From: Phycisphaeraceae bacterium
GTDB lineage: Bacteria; Planctomycetota; Phycisphaerae; Phycisphaerales; UBA1924
Assembly (NCBI GenBank): GCA_020639155.1
Contig: JACKHF010000001.1
Span: 1,860,001-1,924,000 of the forward strand
Direction of reading: 5' to 3'
DNA length: 64,000 nucleotides
Position numbers and translations under genes: made by a program. Every line of letters starts with the position of its first letter. Position 1 is the first letter of the stretch. The notes below the pieces were generated by a model. The model had not been told where the DNA came from. It did no database searches and saw only the letters and a program-made list of their open reading frames with translations. Shown here piece by piece: positions 52,185-62,154 of this stretch.

Positions 52185-53006
52185 TTATTTTAGAGATCCA
52201 AAGTCATTCAACTCTGTGGAATCAGCGAGCATCAGATTTGAGAGTTGGTGCAACAATCGCGTATTGACGATTGTGTAACTATCTGTAGTATGTGCCAGTT
52301 GTGCGCCAGGATGGGGAGGGTACCAGAAGGCGCGGATCTTCCGGTCCACCATTTCGGGTGTGTCGGTCGGTTCTATCGTGCGGAGTCGTAGAAAATCTTT
52401 CTTGGAAATATACCTCCCATTTCTTTGTGGAGTTGCGTCAGGCTTGCCGGTTTCGAGCATATGAAGCAGTTTGCGTACAACGCGAAGAATGACCGGTTGA
52501 GTACGACGCTCAAGCGAGAATGCTGTTTCGTACTGCATATCAACGTCAAATCGTTCATCCACAATGATCGGACCGGTATCAAAGCCCTCATCCATATAGT
52601 GAGCAGTCACACCCCAGAAGGGACACGACTCAACAATAGCAAAGTTATACACGCCCCATCCTTGAAACTCGGGCAATGGGGCTGGATGGATATTGATTGC
52701 GCCTATCTTCGGAAGATCCAATATCGGAGATTTGATTCGTGACTGATGAAACATCGAGAGCACGACATCGATCTCTTCCAGATTGATTGATGCAATACTC
52801 TTGCCACGACTCATGTGGTCGTAGATCTGTTCCTCATCAAGGAGTGGTATGTTGTGCAACACGGCGTCGTCGCATAAACGACGTTTGTGAATATCGGGTT
52901 GGTCTGGTGGTGTTGTCACGATTCCTTTAACAGTGTGTCCACACTCAAGGATCATCTGCAATGCGTCGCATGCTACTGGTTTTCTTCCAAAGAACAAGAA
53001 GTTCAT
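52185..53006 (-). CDS. Formyltransferase (methionyl-tRNA/sugar-amine formyltransferase family)
   Basis: 273 residues. Fold of 10-formyl-tetrahydrofolate-dependent formyltransferases: start NFLFFGRKPVACDALQMILE, then VVLSMFHQSRIKSPILDLPK. The catalytic Asn-His pair is in INIHPAPLPEFQGWG near residue 103, and the catalytic Asp in HYMDEGFDTGPII near 141. The C-terminal part differs from tRNA formyltransferase, so a small-molecule amine (amino sugar or similar) is the likelier acceptor. ATG 53006 has GGAGG 4 nt upstream and overlaps the stop of the oxidoreductase gene (ATGA). Last gene of the operon. Confidence 0.82.
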   Translation of the reverse strand: MNFLFFGRKPVACDALQMILECGHTVKGIVTTPPDQPDIHKRRLCDDAVLHNIPLLDEEQIYDHMSRGKSIASINLEEIDVVLSMFHQSRIKSPILDLPKIGAINIHPAPLPEFQGWGVYNFAIVESCPFWGVTAHYMDEGFDTGPIIVDERFDVDMQYETAFSLERRTQPVILRVVRKLLHMLETGKPDATPQRNGRYISKKDFLRLRTIEPTDTPEMVDRKIRAFWYPPHPGAQLAHTTDSYTIVNTRLLHQLSNLMLADSTELNDFGSLK

Positions 53007-54745
53007 TTGGCCTCCGTTGCTAAACTGTCTGGGCCGAAACACGCAGTATTCCTTGTGTTCCTGAGTATATGAACACTCCTTGGAGACGCAATGCAGTGGT
53101 CAGCCATGTTTGTTGCTTGCGCGATACCTGTGGGAAGGGAAGCAAAGAAGCCTCGCAACTCGAGCTCAAGATACATATTGTGTGCGAGCGTAGGAAAGAG
53201 TGAAAACTTTCCCGGGATCACATAAATAGCTGAGTGCATCGGTGCTGTGGCATGCGAAGCAAACGCGCTGATAGCCTGGTCGCGAACTGCGATAAAATCA
53301 TATTCTGCTTGTGATGTACGCTGGCGTGCCGATCGGAGCGCTGCAAAGTGAAGACTCTTTGTTGTTGCCCAGACATCTGTAGAAATGCAGTTTGTCTTGG
53401 GAGGTTGTCGGGTGAGTTGGGCATTGAATATTTCGTCTTGTGCAGCAGCTTGGTCGTGCTGTCGAAGCCGTTGCCAATGCTCATTCTGCCAGTGGGCAAC
53501 CCGAGGTCCCCACCAATAGCTGTAGTCGCGGCTTATTCCATCAAGTTTGCAGACCTCAGTTTTTTTACACACGTACATTGACCATTGTGAAAATGAACCG
53601 ATGGTATCACCAAACATCGAAGTCGCCTTGGCATGGATACGATGCCCTGCAGCTTGAGTTTCTGGCTCGGATGGTTCACATGGCAGGTCATTTGCATCAG
53701 CAAGAATGGAAATGCCGCCACCGGTTCCCGGGTGATAGATGTGATTGACACAGTCTTCTTCCGATTGTGTTATTATAACACGGTTCTCCGACATAACAGC
53801 GGGCTGGCGCACGAGCATGACACTCGACCGACTCTGAATCGAAACATTGTCAGATACCATCGCTTGCTGAGAGTTCAAATCAATAGTTCTGTCTCCAGCA
53901 GCAACAATCACATGGGTTGCCTGTACACGCATAATAGCGCCAGAGCGCGCGTTCCGTATGTGCAGCAGATGGTCCTCTGCTCGTGTTTCGATTAGCTGTA
54001 CATCTGCATGAAGATACACATGTGCACCAAAGCTACTTGCAGACTGCGCAAGATCATACATGATTCGCTTTGAATGCATGACCATATCGCAGCCAGTGAG
54101 TTGTTTCGAGCATAGATCTACGTTCTGGTTGCAACGAGATGGAGGACCAGCAGACTCCAGCAGGTTGCGGACTGATGGCATCTGGCACGTATGAAGCTCT
54201 TTGCGATACCACGACGCAGTTCGATAGATGTGATCGACAGTACGATACATCGATGCAATCTGGTTGTGCCAATCTCCGCAAAGATCACCATCTTGCGACT
54301 CGGGTATTGTGCAAAGCTGAATCGGCGAATCAAACCAGCCCCGACGAGACGCGTGCCGCTGATTGGTATTGGCATGTGGCAAAGAGACAGTTGATGGCAC
54401 AATCGAGATGCCTTTGCCATCTGAGTATGCAACTCTGCACGATGATCTCGATGGAAAGAGTGGATCATCTGTGTACCAGTTAACGAGATCTTCGAATGAT
54501 TTGAGGCAGGTGAGAAATGTCTGCAGATATTGTGGTCTGGCGTATAGCGCGCCGGTATGAAACCATCCTTCGACGCCAGCTGACGATGCGGATCCAAGTT
54601 GCGCCTCTCGCTCGAAGAGCGCCAGGCGTATCTTTCGACCCTGACGATGTGCTTCACGGGTAAGCCGTTCTGCAATTGCTATCCCCGCAATGCCGCCTCC
54701 GACGATCACAACATCAAACGTCTCGATGTGATCAGATGAGTCCAT
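53003..54745 (-). CDS. FAD-dependent oxidoreductase (DAO-like)
   Basis: 580 residues from ATG 54745. A Rossmann FAD motif sits at the start (FDVVIVGGGIAGIAIAERL) with a second strand RLALFEREAQLGSASSAGVE and a C-terminal-type FAD strand (ATHVIVAAGDRTIDL). The fold is that of the amino-acid oxidase/glycine oxidase group, but the middle (residues about 380-520) is not assignable. It may oxidise an amine or hydroxyl of the pathway intermediate. It starts 4 bp after the LLM-Nudix stop and overlaps the formyltransferase start, so translation is coupled. The frame extends to 54913 inside the upstream gene without support. Confidence 0.8.
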   Translation of the reverse strand: MDSSDHIETFDVVIVGGGIAGIAIAERLTREAHRQGRKIRLALFEREAQLGSASSAGVEGWFHTGALYARPQYLQTFLTCLKSFEDLVNWYTDDPLFPSRSSCRVAYSDGKGISIVPSTVSLPHANTNQRHASRRGWFDSPIQLCTIPESQDGDLCGDWHNQIASMYRTVDHIYRTASWYRKELHTCQMPSVRNLLESAGPPSRCNQNVDLCSKQLTGCDMVMHSKRIMYDLAQSASSFGAHVYLHADVQLIETRAEDHLLHIRNARSGAIMRVQATHVIVAAGDRTIDLNSQQAMVSDNVSIQSRSSVMLVRQPAVMSENRVIITQSEEDCVNHIYHPGTGGGISILADANDLPCEPSEPETQAAGHRIHAKATSMFGDTIGSFSQWSMYVCKKTEVCKLDGISRDYSYWWGPRVAHWQNEHWQRLRQHDQAAAQDEIFNAQLTRQPPKTNCISTDVWATTKSLHFAALRSARQRTSQAEYDFIAVRDQAISAFASHATAPMHSAIYVIPGKFSLFPTLAHNMYLELELRGFFASLPTGIAQATNMADHCIASPRSVHILRNTRNTACFGPDSLATEAK

Positions 54746-54749
54746 GTTG

Positions 54750-56480
54750 CTACTTCTTGTCCTGTGAGAACAGGCTTTGGTTGCGATCGATATAGTCAAG
54801 TGCGAGCAACAGGGCGAGCGCAGAATCTCCATCATCAACGATGCCATCGATTGCCATCTGCTTTGCACGATCACGATCAACAACTTCAATCTGTACCACG
54901 TGCTCTGTTTCATCGTCCGTGGTTGGCTGGGCCGGCCGAGCCCCGAGAGCTATAAAGCACCACGCCCTGTGCTTTGCCATGCCGTTTCCAAGAAATCGAC
55001 TTCCGAGTGGGATCAGTTCTGTACACTCAGCCCCGATTTCCTCAAGGAGTTCCTTCTTTGCAACATCTTCAAGAGCAAGCTCGAGATGATCCCCAATACC
55101 GCCCGCTGGAATCTCCCATGAGTATGAGTCTGTTGTGTAGCGATATGACCGTATCAGTACAATCTGACCCTCGGGTGTGCAGGGAACCATAAACACAGAG
55201 CCGGGATGATCGATATATGTGTACTCCCGTTGTTCGTTCGACGGCAGAACGAGCTGATCCTGCACGATGTCAAACCACTTGCTCCTGTGTATATGTCTGG
55301 TCTGTTGGACATGCCATCCAAGAGATTGAGCAATCGGTTTATATGAAGTCGTGACTGAGTCCTGATGTAGTTTCGAATCAGACCTGAAAGCTGGGGCAAC
55401 ATGCGATCCAAACAGGTGCATGCTCTCTCTCACATCGGCATCAGCCATATTGCCCACCTGCATATGTGTGCTGATAACACCCACACCAAGCGTATCCTTT
55501 ATGTACTCAATCTGACGTGTCACAGTGCTTGGAGATCCGCACAGCACAATATGATTATCAAGGCGCTGCCCAAGCGTGGGCGGAGATTCCTCGACCGGCG
55601 TGTAGCCGTATCCCTCGGGTTTGTTTGCAAGCGCCTTCTTCTCCGCATTAAACGTGCCAGAAAGTATCTGATACTGATAGTTGAGGGCGGGTTCCAGTTT
55701 TCGAAATGCGAGTTCGTCGGTTTCAGCAACACAAGTCTGAAATCCAACGATAAACTGCTCTGGATCTGGTTCCCATCCATCTCTGGCTGCTTGCCCCCTA
55801 TACGCATCAATCGCCGACTTGACTCTGTCGATAGCATCCAGCGAGTAAAGATGGATAGCGCCAATGGCTGCCCGTGACTTTGCAGCAAAGACAGCAGAGG
55901 TTTCGCTATTCGCTGAATACACAATCGGTGGATGCGGCTGCTGCACAGGCCGCGGCCAGATCGACACATGTGGGAAGTTGTAATATGTTGAGTTCCAGCT
56001 GAATGGTGTTGTTTCCTGCCATGCGCGGAGAATAAGTTCGTGCGCCTCTGCAAATCGTTGCCTGGATTCTTCGGGCGCGATGTTGTACGCCGCATAGTTC
56101 TGTGGCACACCTCGAATAAACCCTGCAACGAGACGACCATTACTGATCACATCAATCATCGCACACTCTTCTGCTACTCTCAGTGGATTCAGGAGTGGTA
56201 ACGGTGCTCCAAGAACCGCGAGTTTTACGCACGTCGTTCTTTCTGCAAGAATCGAGAGGATCAGCATCGGATTTGGTGTCAGGCCATACGCAGTCATATG
56301 GTCTTCACCGACGCCAACCCAGTCGAACCCGCATGCTTCAGCATACACAAGCTGATCTATGCACTGACGGAACAACTTCTGCCCTGCATCGGATGTATAG
56401 GCAGAGTTTGGGAACGGCCAACGGTCCGGCCGTTGTGCCAAGTCTGGCCAGGGGAAGGGGTTGAAGCAACAGAACTTCAT
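54750..56480 (-). CDS. Fusion of luciferase-like flavin monooxygenase and Nudix hydrolase
   Basis: 576 residues. Residues about 1-380 are a luciferase-like (LLM) TIM-barrel monooxygenase: ACGFDWVGVGEDHMTAYGL, then RVAEECAMIDVISNGRLVAG and FIRGVPQNYAAYNIAPEESR, with VIC-type ending NHIVLCGSPSTVTRQIEYIK. Residues about 420-565 are a Nudix domain (GSVFMVPCTPEGQIVLIRSY, SYSWEIPAGGIGDH). Its Nudix box reads G-x5-E followed by x8 rather than x7 before KELLEEIGA, a one-residue variation. The fusion links an FMN-using oxygenase to a nucleotide-diphosphate hydrolase (ADP-ribose/NDP-sugar type). Start ATG 56480 overlaps the aminotransferase stop (ATGA). Confidence 0.85.
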   Translation of the reverse strand: MKFCCFNPFPWPDLAQRPDRWPFPNSAYTSDAGQKLFRQCIDQLVYAEACGFDWVGVGEDHMTAYGLTPNPMLILSILAERTTCVKLAVLGAPLPLLNPLRVAEECAMIDVISNGRLVAGFIRGVPQNYAAYNIAPEESRQRFAEAHELILRAWQETTPFSWNSTYYNFPHVSIWPRPVQQPHPPIVYSANSETSAVFAAKSRAAIGAIHLYSLDAIDRVKSAIDAYRGQAARDGWEPDPEQFIVGFQTCVAETDELAFRKLEPALNYQYQILSGTFNAEKKALANKPEGYGYTPVEESPPTLGQRLDNHIVLCGSPSTVTRQIEYIKDTLGVGVISTHMQVGNMADADVRESMHLFGSHVAPAFRSDSKLHQDSVTTSYKPIAQSLGWHVQQTRHIHRSKWFDIVQDQLVLPSNEQREYTYIDHPGSVFMVPCTPEGQIVLIRSYRYTTDSYSWEIPAGGIGDHLELALEDVAKKELLEEIGAECTELIPLGSRFLGNGMAKHRAWCFIALGARPAQPTTDDETEHVVQIEVVDRDRAKQMAIDGIVDDGDSALALLLALDYIDRNQSLFSQDKK

Positions 56481-57598
56481 CCCAGCACAGCTTTCAGAGC
56501 TTCGCACACACACGCAATATCATCATCTGTCATGCCTGATGTGAGTGGTGGACACACATGCTTTGGGCACAGTGCGTCTGCAACCGGAAATCCATCCTTT
56601 GGCACTGTGATATCTGCGAATGCGGGCTGAACGTGGCATGGGCGTTCGTACACGCCGCCACCAGCAATGACACCATGCGAGCGCAAACGTGCTTTTATCT
56701 CGTCACAGGGCACACCGTGAGAATACCGCACGATCAGCTTGTACTGGCTGGCTCGGTCCATGTGTTGATACGGGCAGTATTGCACTTGGATATCGTCAAG
56801 TGTACGAGCCATGGCATCCGCAGCCTTTGCACGACGCGCAATCATCGAATCCAGCTTGCGCAGTTGCACCACGCCTATCGCTGCAGCAAGTTCTGAAAGT
56901 CGCCAACTCGATCCGAGGTGAAGATGGTCGCTTCCAAACTTTGCAGCTCCCTTGCCTTGATTCCGATATGATCGAGCCAGATCCGCAATATCCGAGTTGT
57001 GTGTCGTAACCATCCCGCCCTCCATCGTCGTCATGACCTTCGTCGGGAAGAACGAGAACGCACCACCATCACCAAATGCACCCGCAGATGTGCCGTTGAA
57101 CATACTTCCGTGCGCGTGTGCAGCATCTTCAATAAGAAAGAGTTTTCTGGTTCTGCAGAACTCAGAGACAGCTCCGAACTCCGGCGAGATCAGCCCGCCG
57201 ATATGCACCCACACCACACCCGCAATCTTGTCACGCTGATATGACTCTTCAAGCATTTGCAGAGATGGTGCAAATGTCCGCGGATCCATATCGAGGAGCA
57301 CCGGGTGTCCACCCGCAGCCAGGATTGCGGCCACAGAGGCGAAGTTCGTGTTTGTTGGTACAGCAACAGGCTTGCCATCCGCAGAATGAGCCATCAGGAG
57401 CATCTGCAACGCCGATGTGCCAGTGCTGACAGCAACTGCGTGCTGCACTCCTGCCATGTCAGCAAACTCGCGTTCAAACTGCTCGGTATGTTTGTTCAGA
57501 ATAAGTTGGCCTGAGCGCAGAATATCGCCAAACGTTTGTTGAAGAGCTTCAATCTCGTTCTCGGTAAGATCAAGATGGAACGGTGATACGTCTGGCAA
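56477..57598 (-). CDS. DegT/DnrJ/EryC1-type PLP aminotransferase
   Basis: 373 residues, family length. Aminates a keto-sugar nucleotide (or similar carbonyl) using glutamate. Seen are the PLP phosphate site AVSTGTSALQML, LIEDAAHAHGSMFNG (Asp that binds the pyridine nitrogen) and the Schiff-base lysine in FSFFPTKVMTTMEGG near residue 187. The start is TTG 57598 with GGAG 8 nt upstream; the first codons (PDVSPFHLDLTENEIEAL) already match the family. 68 bp separate it from the glycosyltransferase gene upstream. Confidence 0.9.
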   Translation of the reverse strand: MPDVSPFHLDLTENEIEALQQTFGDILRSGQLILNKHTEQFEREFADMAGVQHAVAVSTGTSALQMLLMAHSADGKPVAVPTNTNFASVAAILAAGGHPVLLDMDPRTFAPSLQMLEESYQRDKIAGVVWVHIGGLISPEFGAVSEFCRTRKLFLIEDAAHAHGSMFNGTSAGAFGDGGAFSFFPTKVMTTMEGGMVTTHNSDIADLARSYRNQGKGAAKFGSDHLHLGSSWRLSELAAAIGVVQLRKLDSMIARRAKAADAMARTLDDIQVQYCPYQHMDRASQYKLIVRYSHGVPCDEIKARLRSHGVIAGGGVYERPCHVQPAFADITVPKDGFPVADALCPKHVCPPLTSGMTDDDIACVCEALKAVLG

Positions 57599-57666
57599 AG
57601 TGTCAGCTCCGAATCATACTGATTTGACTGTGGAAAGTCGGCGAGCGAATATACCAAAGAACGATG

Positions 57667-58857
57667 TCAGACGCAAGCGTTTTTTATAGCTTTCTGCGTA
57701 TTCGGGCCAATAATATCTGAATACATCTGCTCATACTGAGGAAGAACCGTAGGAATAGCGAATGTGTTGAGCACCCAGTCCCTTCCTTTCTGGCCCATTA
57801 GTTCTGATTGTTTCGGATCTGCAATCATTGAGCAGATTGCATCAGCAAACCCCTGACCTGATTGCTCGACAATAACTGCTGCACCAGCCGCGGAGAGTTC
57901 TTGCCAAATATCAACACCACGAGTCGTAATCACAGGTGTTCCACACGCGCACGATTCCGTGAGAACAAGTCCAAAGTTCTCCTGGCTGGTTGGAAGCGCG
58001 AAGACAGTTGCGCACGCATACAGGCTTCGCTTCAGCTCACCATCAACCATTCCGACGAAGTGGATCATGTCCTGAAGATCGCACGATGCCACACGTTTGC
58101 GAAGCGCTGCTTCATAGGCCGGATCACCCGTGCCCGCAATAACGACTGTGCAGTGAGTACCACGATCACTGAGTATGCGGGCAGCATCAATGAGGTGTTC
58201 TATCCCCTTCTTTGGATGCAGCCTGCTCAGAAAGAGAATGACTGGACATTGACGTCTATCCAGATCGAATCTATCTGCAGCAATGTCCGGATTCGGAAGA
58301 TCGATGTATGCGTCAAGGTCCATCGCGGGTGGCAGCACAATACTGTTTGGTTCTCGAAGCCAACGACGGACCTGGGCTTGTTCTCCCAATGATGACGTGA
58401 TTACTCTCTGCGCTCGTGCCAGGAATCGGTTTCCACACAGACGCATGAACACACGTTTTTTCAGCCATCCTTTTCGCAAGCACACTTCATCAAGCATGCC
58501 GTGGACAGTCACAACATAAGGAATACCCATTCCTATTGCGATTTCTGCGAGATGGACCATGTGCGGAGACCACATGCCGTGAATGTGAAGCACGGATGCC
58601 TTTGACAGCTTCTCCTTCGCTCGAGCAATCTGCTGCTTGTTGAGCCACAAAGCATGATTGGAACCGATGGACAGAGAGGTAATGTGGCTCACGAGTTGGC
58701 TCTGTTCAGGATGCACAATGTCGGCATTGGGTGGGTCGAGTGTCAGTTCCGAAACATCGTGCCCCCGCTGAGCGAGTTGTTCTGAGAGATCGAACACATA
58801 TCTGACGACGCCTCCTTCGCGCAGGTCAGACGAAGGATGTGCGTGGCATATGTGCAT
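57667..58857 (-). CDS. Family 4 glycosyltransferase
   Basis: 396 residues, GT-B fold. N-terminal acceptor domain (HICHAHPSSDLREGGVVRYV, VLHIHGMWSPHMVHLAEIAI), and C-terminal donor domain with CPVILFLSRLHPKKGIEHLI and the E-x7-E motif in SQENFGLVLTESCACGTPVI. It transfers a sugar from a nucleotide donor with retention of configuration, probably onto a lipid or small-molecule acceptor. First gene of the operon that continues with aminotransferase, LLM-Nudix, oxidoreductase and formyltransferase. Confidence 0.9.
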   Translation of the reverse strand: MHICHAHPSSDLREGGVVRYVFDLSEQLAQRGHDVSELTLDPPNADIVHPEQSQLVSHITSLSIGSNHALWLNKQQIARAKEKLSKASVLHIHGMWSPHMVHLAEIAIGMGIPYVVTVHGMLDEVCLRKGWLKKRVFMRLCGNRFLARAQRVITSSLGEQAQVRRWLREPNSIVLPPAMDLDAYIDLPNPDIAADRFDLDRRQCPVILFLSRLHPKKGIEHLIDAARILSDRGTHCTVVIAGTGDPAYEAALRKRVASCDLQDMIHFVGMVDGELKRSLYACATVFALPTSQENFGLVLTESCACGTPVITTRGVDIWQELSAAGAAVIVEQSGQGFADAICSMIADPKQSELMGQKGRDWVLNTFAIPTVLPQYEQMYSDIIGPNTQKAIKNACV

Positions 58858-59049
58858 AAGCGACCCGCGTATCTTACCATCTCCAATCGCATGAAGTTGC
58901 TATGAGCAAACGGGCTGGACTTCGTTATAGTGTTCATGCGTTAGCGTTATTGACAATAGAGCCCGCAATCGGTTAGAGCGGCATCATCAAACTGGTCTTT
59001 GAAGCACACGATCTCACGACAAGCATGCCTTTGGCAGAGCAGAGATTGG

Positions 59050-62000
59050 TCAGTCCTCAGTCTTTGAGTGCGCGTGGGCAGTGAGTCCAAGGTCCTCGAG
59101 CACAACGTACAGACATGGAAGCACCAGCAGCACGAGCAGCGTCGATGCGAGTAGTCCGAACACAATGCTGATTGCGATCGGGATAAGCACCTGAGCCTGC
59201 AGGCTGCGCTCTGACATCAGAGGGAGCAGGCCCGCGATCGTGGTAAGCGATGTCAGCATGACAGCACGGAACCGAGCCTTCGATGCCTGGCAAGCTGCCT
59301 GCTCGATATCGTTTCCACCGACGGATCTTCGGTCCTTCAGGAACATGACAAGAAGGATCGAATCGTTGACAACAACACCCGCAAGCGAGATAAACCCGAG
59401 CATGCTCGGGAGGCTGAGGTCCACACCCATGAGCAGATGACCCCAGACAACACCAATCAGCGAGAACGGGATCGCAGCCATAACAATCAGCGGCTCTGAA
59501 TAACTTCTGAACTGGAAACTCAGAATCACAAAGATACCGAAGATGCCCGTGACCATCGACAGCATCATGGATCGCTGCGTTTGAGCGCCTTCCGCGGCTT
59601 CGCCCTCAAAGTCGACACGAACGCCCGGATGAGCCGTGCTGAGTTCGGGGAGCAGTTCCTTCTTCAGCAGTCGCATGATCTCGGATGTGTTCGCTCGGCG
59701 TTCATCAATGTCTCCACGGAGTGTGACAGCGAGTTGGTTGTCGAACCGTGCGATGCGAGCCCAGCCTCGTGCTCGCTCAATGCTTGCGACCGCGTCTAAT
59801 GGTACCTGACTCCCGTCTGGCAGTCTCAGTGTTGTCTCGTCAAAGTCGGCGAGGCTGTCTCGCGCAGATGGGGCAAGCACCACGTCGACGTCCATTGATT
59901 CGCCATTGACCTGTACCTGCGCTGCAGTCTGTCCTTGATACATTGCGCGCAGTTGCCGAGCCATTGTGGCTGCGTCGAGTTGCAATCCGAATGTGCCCGG
60001 CCTGATGCGTAACCGGAACTCCGGACGACCGGGACGCAGATCGTCCGATGTGTTTGAGACACCCACAAACCGATCGAACCATGCTTTGGTTTGTTGTGCG
60101 GCTGCCTTGAGTTCGGGAAGATCATCACCAACAAAGCGAAGCTCAATCGCACGCCCGGCTGGTCCGAGCGCAGGTTCCTGAATAGTCATGCTGATCACAT
60201 CCGGAACCGCACCGATCTCTTCGCGCCATGCGGCGATGACATCGTCCATTCGCGTCGAGCGTTCTTCTGCGCTGAGCAGATCAACTGTGATGGTTGCAAC
60301 GTGCGGTCCGTTCTCAAATGCTTCAGTATTGACGTTGTATCGCACGAACGATTGCTTGATGAGATCACGCTCTTTGGGTTGGTTTGCAAACGTATGATTG
60401 ACGCGATCGAGCGCAGATTGCACACGCTGCACGATCTCTTCCGTGCGTGCCAGCGGCGTTCCCTGCGGGAGCAGGATACGCGTTTCGAGCACATCACCCT
60501 CAAGATTCGGGAATGGCTGGAACTTTACGATTCCTCCAGCGACAAGCCCTGCCGATAAAAGAAATGCACCAACGACAATGCCGACAACAAGGTATCGATA
60601 CCGGATCATCGCACTGAGCGGCCTGCCGATCCATCGTTCACGAACCCAGTCAATTCCGGCATCGATGCGTCTGCGCATCCGGCCGGGCTTTGTGGGATCG
60701 TAACGGTGCATGCTGTGCGCAAGATGCGCAGGAAGGATGAGGAGCGCTTCGATAAGACTGACACTCAGTACGAGTATCAGGATGATGGGTACAACGCGCA
60801 GCACCTTGCCGATGTCACCTGAGATATACGCGAGTGGTCCGAGCACACAGACTGTGGTAAGAAAACTGGCAATCACACCGGGGAGCACTTCCTGAATGCC
60901 GTCGATCGCGGCTTGCACAGGCTTCTTTCCTTGTGCCCGATGCGACGCGATGTTCTCTGTGACGACGATGGCATCGTCCATGAGCAGCCCGAGTGCAAGC
61001 AGGAGTCCGACCATCGTCATCATGTTGATGGTCAGGTCGAGCGGTGCAAGAAAGTACATCGCTCCAAGAAACGAAACGGGCAATCCCAACGCAACCCACA
61101 GCGAGAGCCGAAACGCGAAGAACAGCCACATTGCAAGGAACACGAGCACCATGCCCTGCCAACCATTGGTAATCAGCAATCGAAGTCTGTCCGAAACGAG
61201 GACAGAGATGTCCTGCGTGACAGCAAAGTGCATCATCGGGTAGCGTGCGCGCTCGGCGTCGAGAAAGTTTCGCACCGCGCGTGCGACACGGATCGTGTCT
61301 TCTGCATCAGTCTTCTCGATCCAGAGCAAACCGGCACGGACACCGTTCATCTCGATCCGGTCCTCGGCATTCTCGAACGTGTCGAGCACTCTGCCAAGAT
61401 CACCAAGGCGAACCTCACCCGCGCCCTGATTTGCAGCAATCACAAGATCTTCAAGTTGTTGCGATGTGCGGCGTTCTTCGGTAAGCCTGACAACAAACTG
61501 CTGATCGTCTGCCTCGATGTCGCCTGCGGGCGTGTCGACACTCTGCCGATCAATCCGATCCGCAACATCCCAGACGCTCAACCCATACCTGCGCAGCTCG
61601 ATCGGTGACAACTCGACCCTAAGCTGGTGATCCGAGAATCCCTCGATCCGCACCAGCGAGACCTCATCGAGCGCTTGCAGACGATCCTTCAATCCCTCGC
61701 AGAACGCCTTAAGTCCTGGGGCTGGGAGCGGGCCGGAGACGAGGATCGCGAGAACGCGATCCGTGGTCCCCAGTTGTATGATGACTGGATCCTCAACTGT
61801 GTCGGGGAAGTCGTTGATTGCCGACACCTCCTGCTCCACATCGTTGCGCAGTGTCTGGATGTTGCCGCCTTCGATGAGTTTGACTGTGACTATGCCCACG
61901 CCGTCGCGCGCGTCTGACCGAACTTCGTCGATCGATTCGACTCCATCGAGCGCGTCGATCACGCGCTGGCACACGGTCTGATCGACTTCTTGGGCGGTGG

Positions 62001-62154
62001 CGCCGGGATACACAACGCGCACCTCAATCTCGCTCGGCGTGAACTTTGGAAACGTCTCGCGCTGCAGTTTGGGTAGTGACATGATCCCGATCGCGAGCAT
62101 AATCAGCATCAGCAGATTGGCAGCTGTTGGATGCCCGGCAAAGAAGCGTGTCAT
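59050..62154 (-). CDS. RND multidrug-type efflux transporter (HAE group)
   Basis: 1034 residues, standard RND length. The TM4 stretch GLLLALGLLMDDAIVVTENI has the Asp-Asp proton relay of hydrophobe/amphiphile exporters. The first periplasmic domain opens VYPGATAQEVDQTVCQRVID. The second half repeats the layout (MLGFISLAGVVVNDSILLVM near the C-terminus). Its start overlaps the adaptor gene stop (ATGA). It lies 192 bp downstream-to-upstream of the five-gene operon on the same strand; a link to export of that pathway's product is only a possibility. Confidence 0.92.
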   Translation of the reverse strand: MTRFFAGHPTAANLLMLIMLAIGIMSLPKLQRETFPKFTPSEIEVRVVYPGATAQEVDQTVCQRVIDALDGVESIDEVRSDARDGVGIVTVKLIEGGNIQTLRNDVEQEVSAINDFPDTVEDPVIIQLGTTDRVLAILVSGPLPAPGLKAFCEGLKDRLQALDEVSLVRIEGFSDHQLRVELSPIELRRYGLSVWDVADRIDRQSVDTPAGDIEADDQQFVVRLTEERRTSQQLEDLVIAANQGAGEVRLGDLGRVLDTFENAEDRIEMNGVRAGLLWIEKTDAEDTIRVARAVRNFLDAERARYPMMHFAVTQDISVLVSDRLRLLITNGWQGMVLVFLAMWLFFAFRLSLWVALGLPVSFLGAMYFLAPLDLTINMMTMVGLLLALGLLMDDAIVVTENIASHRAQGKKPVQAAIDGIQEVLPGVIASFLTTVCVLGPLAYISGDIGKVLRVVPIILILVLSVSLIEALLILPAHLAHSMHRYDPTKPGRMRRRIDAGIDWVRERWIGRPLSAMIRYRYLVVGIVVGAFLLSAGLVAGGIVKFQPFPNLEGDVLETRILLPQGTPLARTEEIVQRVQSALDRVNHTFANQPKERDLIKQSFVRYNVNTEAFENGPHVATITVDLLSAEERSTRMDDVIAAWREEIGAVPDVISMTIQEPALGPAGRAIELRFVGDDLPELKAAAQQTKAWFDRFVGVSNTSDDLRPGRPEFRLRIRPGTFGLQLDAATMARQLRAMYQGQTAAQVQVNGESMDVDVVLAPSARDSLADFDETTLRLPDGSQVPLDAVASIERARGWARIARFDNQLAVTLRGDIDERRANTSEIMRLLKKELLPELSTAHPGVRVDFEGEAAEGAQTQRSMMLSMVTGIFGIFVILSFQFRSYSEPLIVMAAIPFSLIGVVWGHLLMGVDLSLPSMLGFISLAGVVVNDSILLVMFLKDRRSVGGNDIEQAACQASKARFRAVMLTSLTTIAGLLPLMSERSLQAQVLIPIAISIVFGLLASTLLVLLVLPCLYVVLEDLGLTAHAHSKTED

